This document shows positions 63,934-64,000 of a stretch of 64,000 nt of DNA, piece after piece. The position numbers and the translations under genes are program-made. The stretch spans positions 272,698 through 336,697 of the forward strand of contig NZ_VDEZ01000004.1 in NCBI RefSeq assembly GCF_017922435.1. The letters run 5' to 3'. The stretch is from Thalassospira sp. ER-Se-21-Dark. Its GTDB lineage: Bacteria > Pseudomonadota > Alphaproteobacteria > Rhodospirillales > Thalassospiraceae. The notes under the pieces are model-generated. The model saw nothing but the letters and a program-made list of their open reading frames with translations, did not search any database and had not been told where the DNA came from. Position 1 is the stretch's first letter, and every line of letters begins with the position of its first letter.

Positions 63934-64000
63934 GAACATGAGAGTTTGATCCTGGCTCAGAACGAACGCTGGCGGCAGGCCTAACACATGCAAGTCGGAC
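63934..64000 (+). rRNA. rrs: 16S ribosomal RNA, first 67 bases only
   Basis: The universal AGAGTTTGATCCTGGCTCAG (27F site) is at 63941-63960, so the mature 5' end is near 63934. The continuation AACGAACGCTGGCGGCAGGC and CACATGCAAGTCG are typical of alphaproteobacteria. The gene runs off the right edge. Confidence 0.98.

Noticed and set aside
63352..63993. Minus-strand frame across the rRNA leader
   Set aside because: It runs through the rRNA promoter, boxA and the 16S 5' end, so it cannot be a real gene.

Overview
The window looks like a chromosomal segment of a free-living alphaproteobacterium, most likely a marine or soil Rhodospirillales member close to Thalassospira. The grounds are an alpha-type 16S rRNA 5' end at the right edge, a glnB-glnA operon, TRAP-type periplasmic binding proteins with twin-arginine signals, a globin-coupled chemoreceptor, and even mid-50s GC coding. 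The genus is inferred, not shown. Most of the window is ordinary core and niche-adaptation gene content. There is no CRISPR array, no insertion sequence and no prophage.

Layout. 0-7.6 kb: the end of an AraC regulator, a DMT exporter, a TPR-sulfotransferase, adenosine deaminase, two alpha/beta hydrolases and an OsmC protein. 7.7-11.7 kb: a small unknown protein, a PAS-GGDEF diguanylate cyclase and a second TPR-sulfotransferase. 11.8-13.8 kb: glnB-glnA behind a sigma-54-type promoter. 14-17.8 kb: an aminotransferase, a rhodanese divergent from a LysR regulator, and a Gfo/Idh/MocA oxidoreductase. 18-25.7 kb: tRNA-His, an O-GlcNAc-transferase-like TPR protein, a serine hydrolase, an AT-rich orphan gene, pyrC, a degenerate metalloprotease-like protein and a DUF547 protein. 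25.7-31.3 kb: a small iron-box-associated ORF, a DMT transporter, then gyrA-coaD-cyclophilin. 31.4-31.9 kb: two identical tRNA-Lys genes, each with its own promoter and terminator.

32-39.6 kb is an iron-uptake locus: exbB-exbD1-exbD2-tonB facing a TonB-dependent receptor, a FecB-like binding protein and a DUF2218 gene, with a PchR-type AraC regulator divergent from the receptor. Related palindromes (TGCGAAT-N-ATTCGCA-like) lie before both operons and before the 73-residue ORF at 25.7 kb, suggesting one iron regulon. The second ExbD has Asn where the proton-carrying Asp of the family should be.

39.7-46.2 kb: a soluble globin-coupled chemoreceptor, a lysozyme-like protein, two tandem TRAP binding proteins without a permease, and a GST/HxlR divergent pair with an operator-like repeat. 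46.3-54.5 kb: a large sodium-symporter-fused hybrid histidine kinase and a LuxR response regulator that together resemble the CrbS/CrbR acetate switch, separated by four unrelated genes, one of them AT-rich. 55-64 kb: pepN, a membrane chemoreceptor, a candidate multi-hairpin small RNA with a strong terminator (about 60332-60508), a SPOR-domain protein, upp, a lipoprotein, then the promoter, leader and first bases of an rRNA operon.

Functionally the genes point to nitrogen control, iron scavenging, carboxylate sensing and uptake, and chemotaxis. The items most worth following are the candidate small RNA, the Asp/Asn ExbD pair, and the shared iron box before an unknown small gene.
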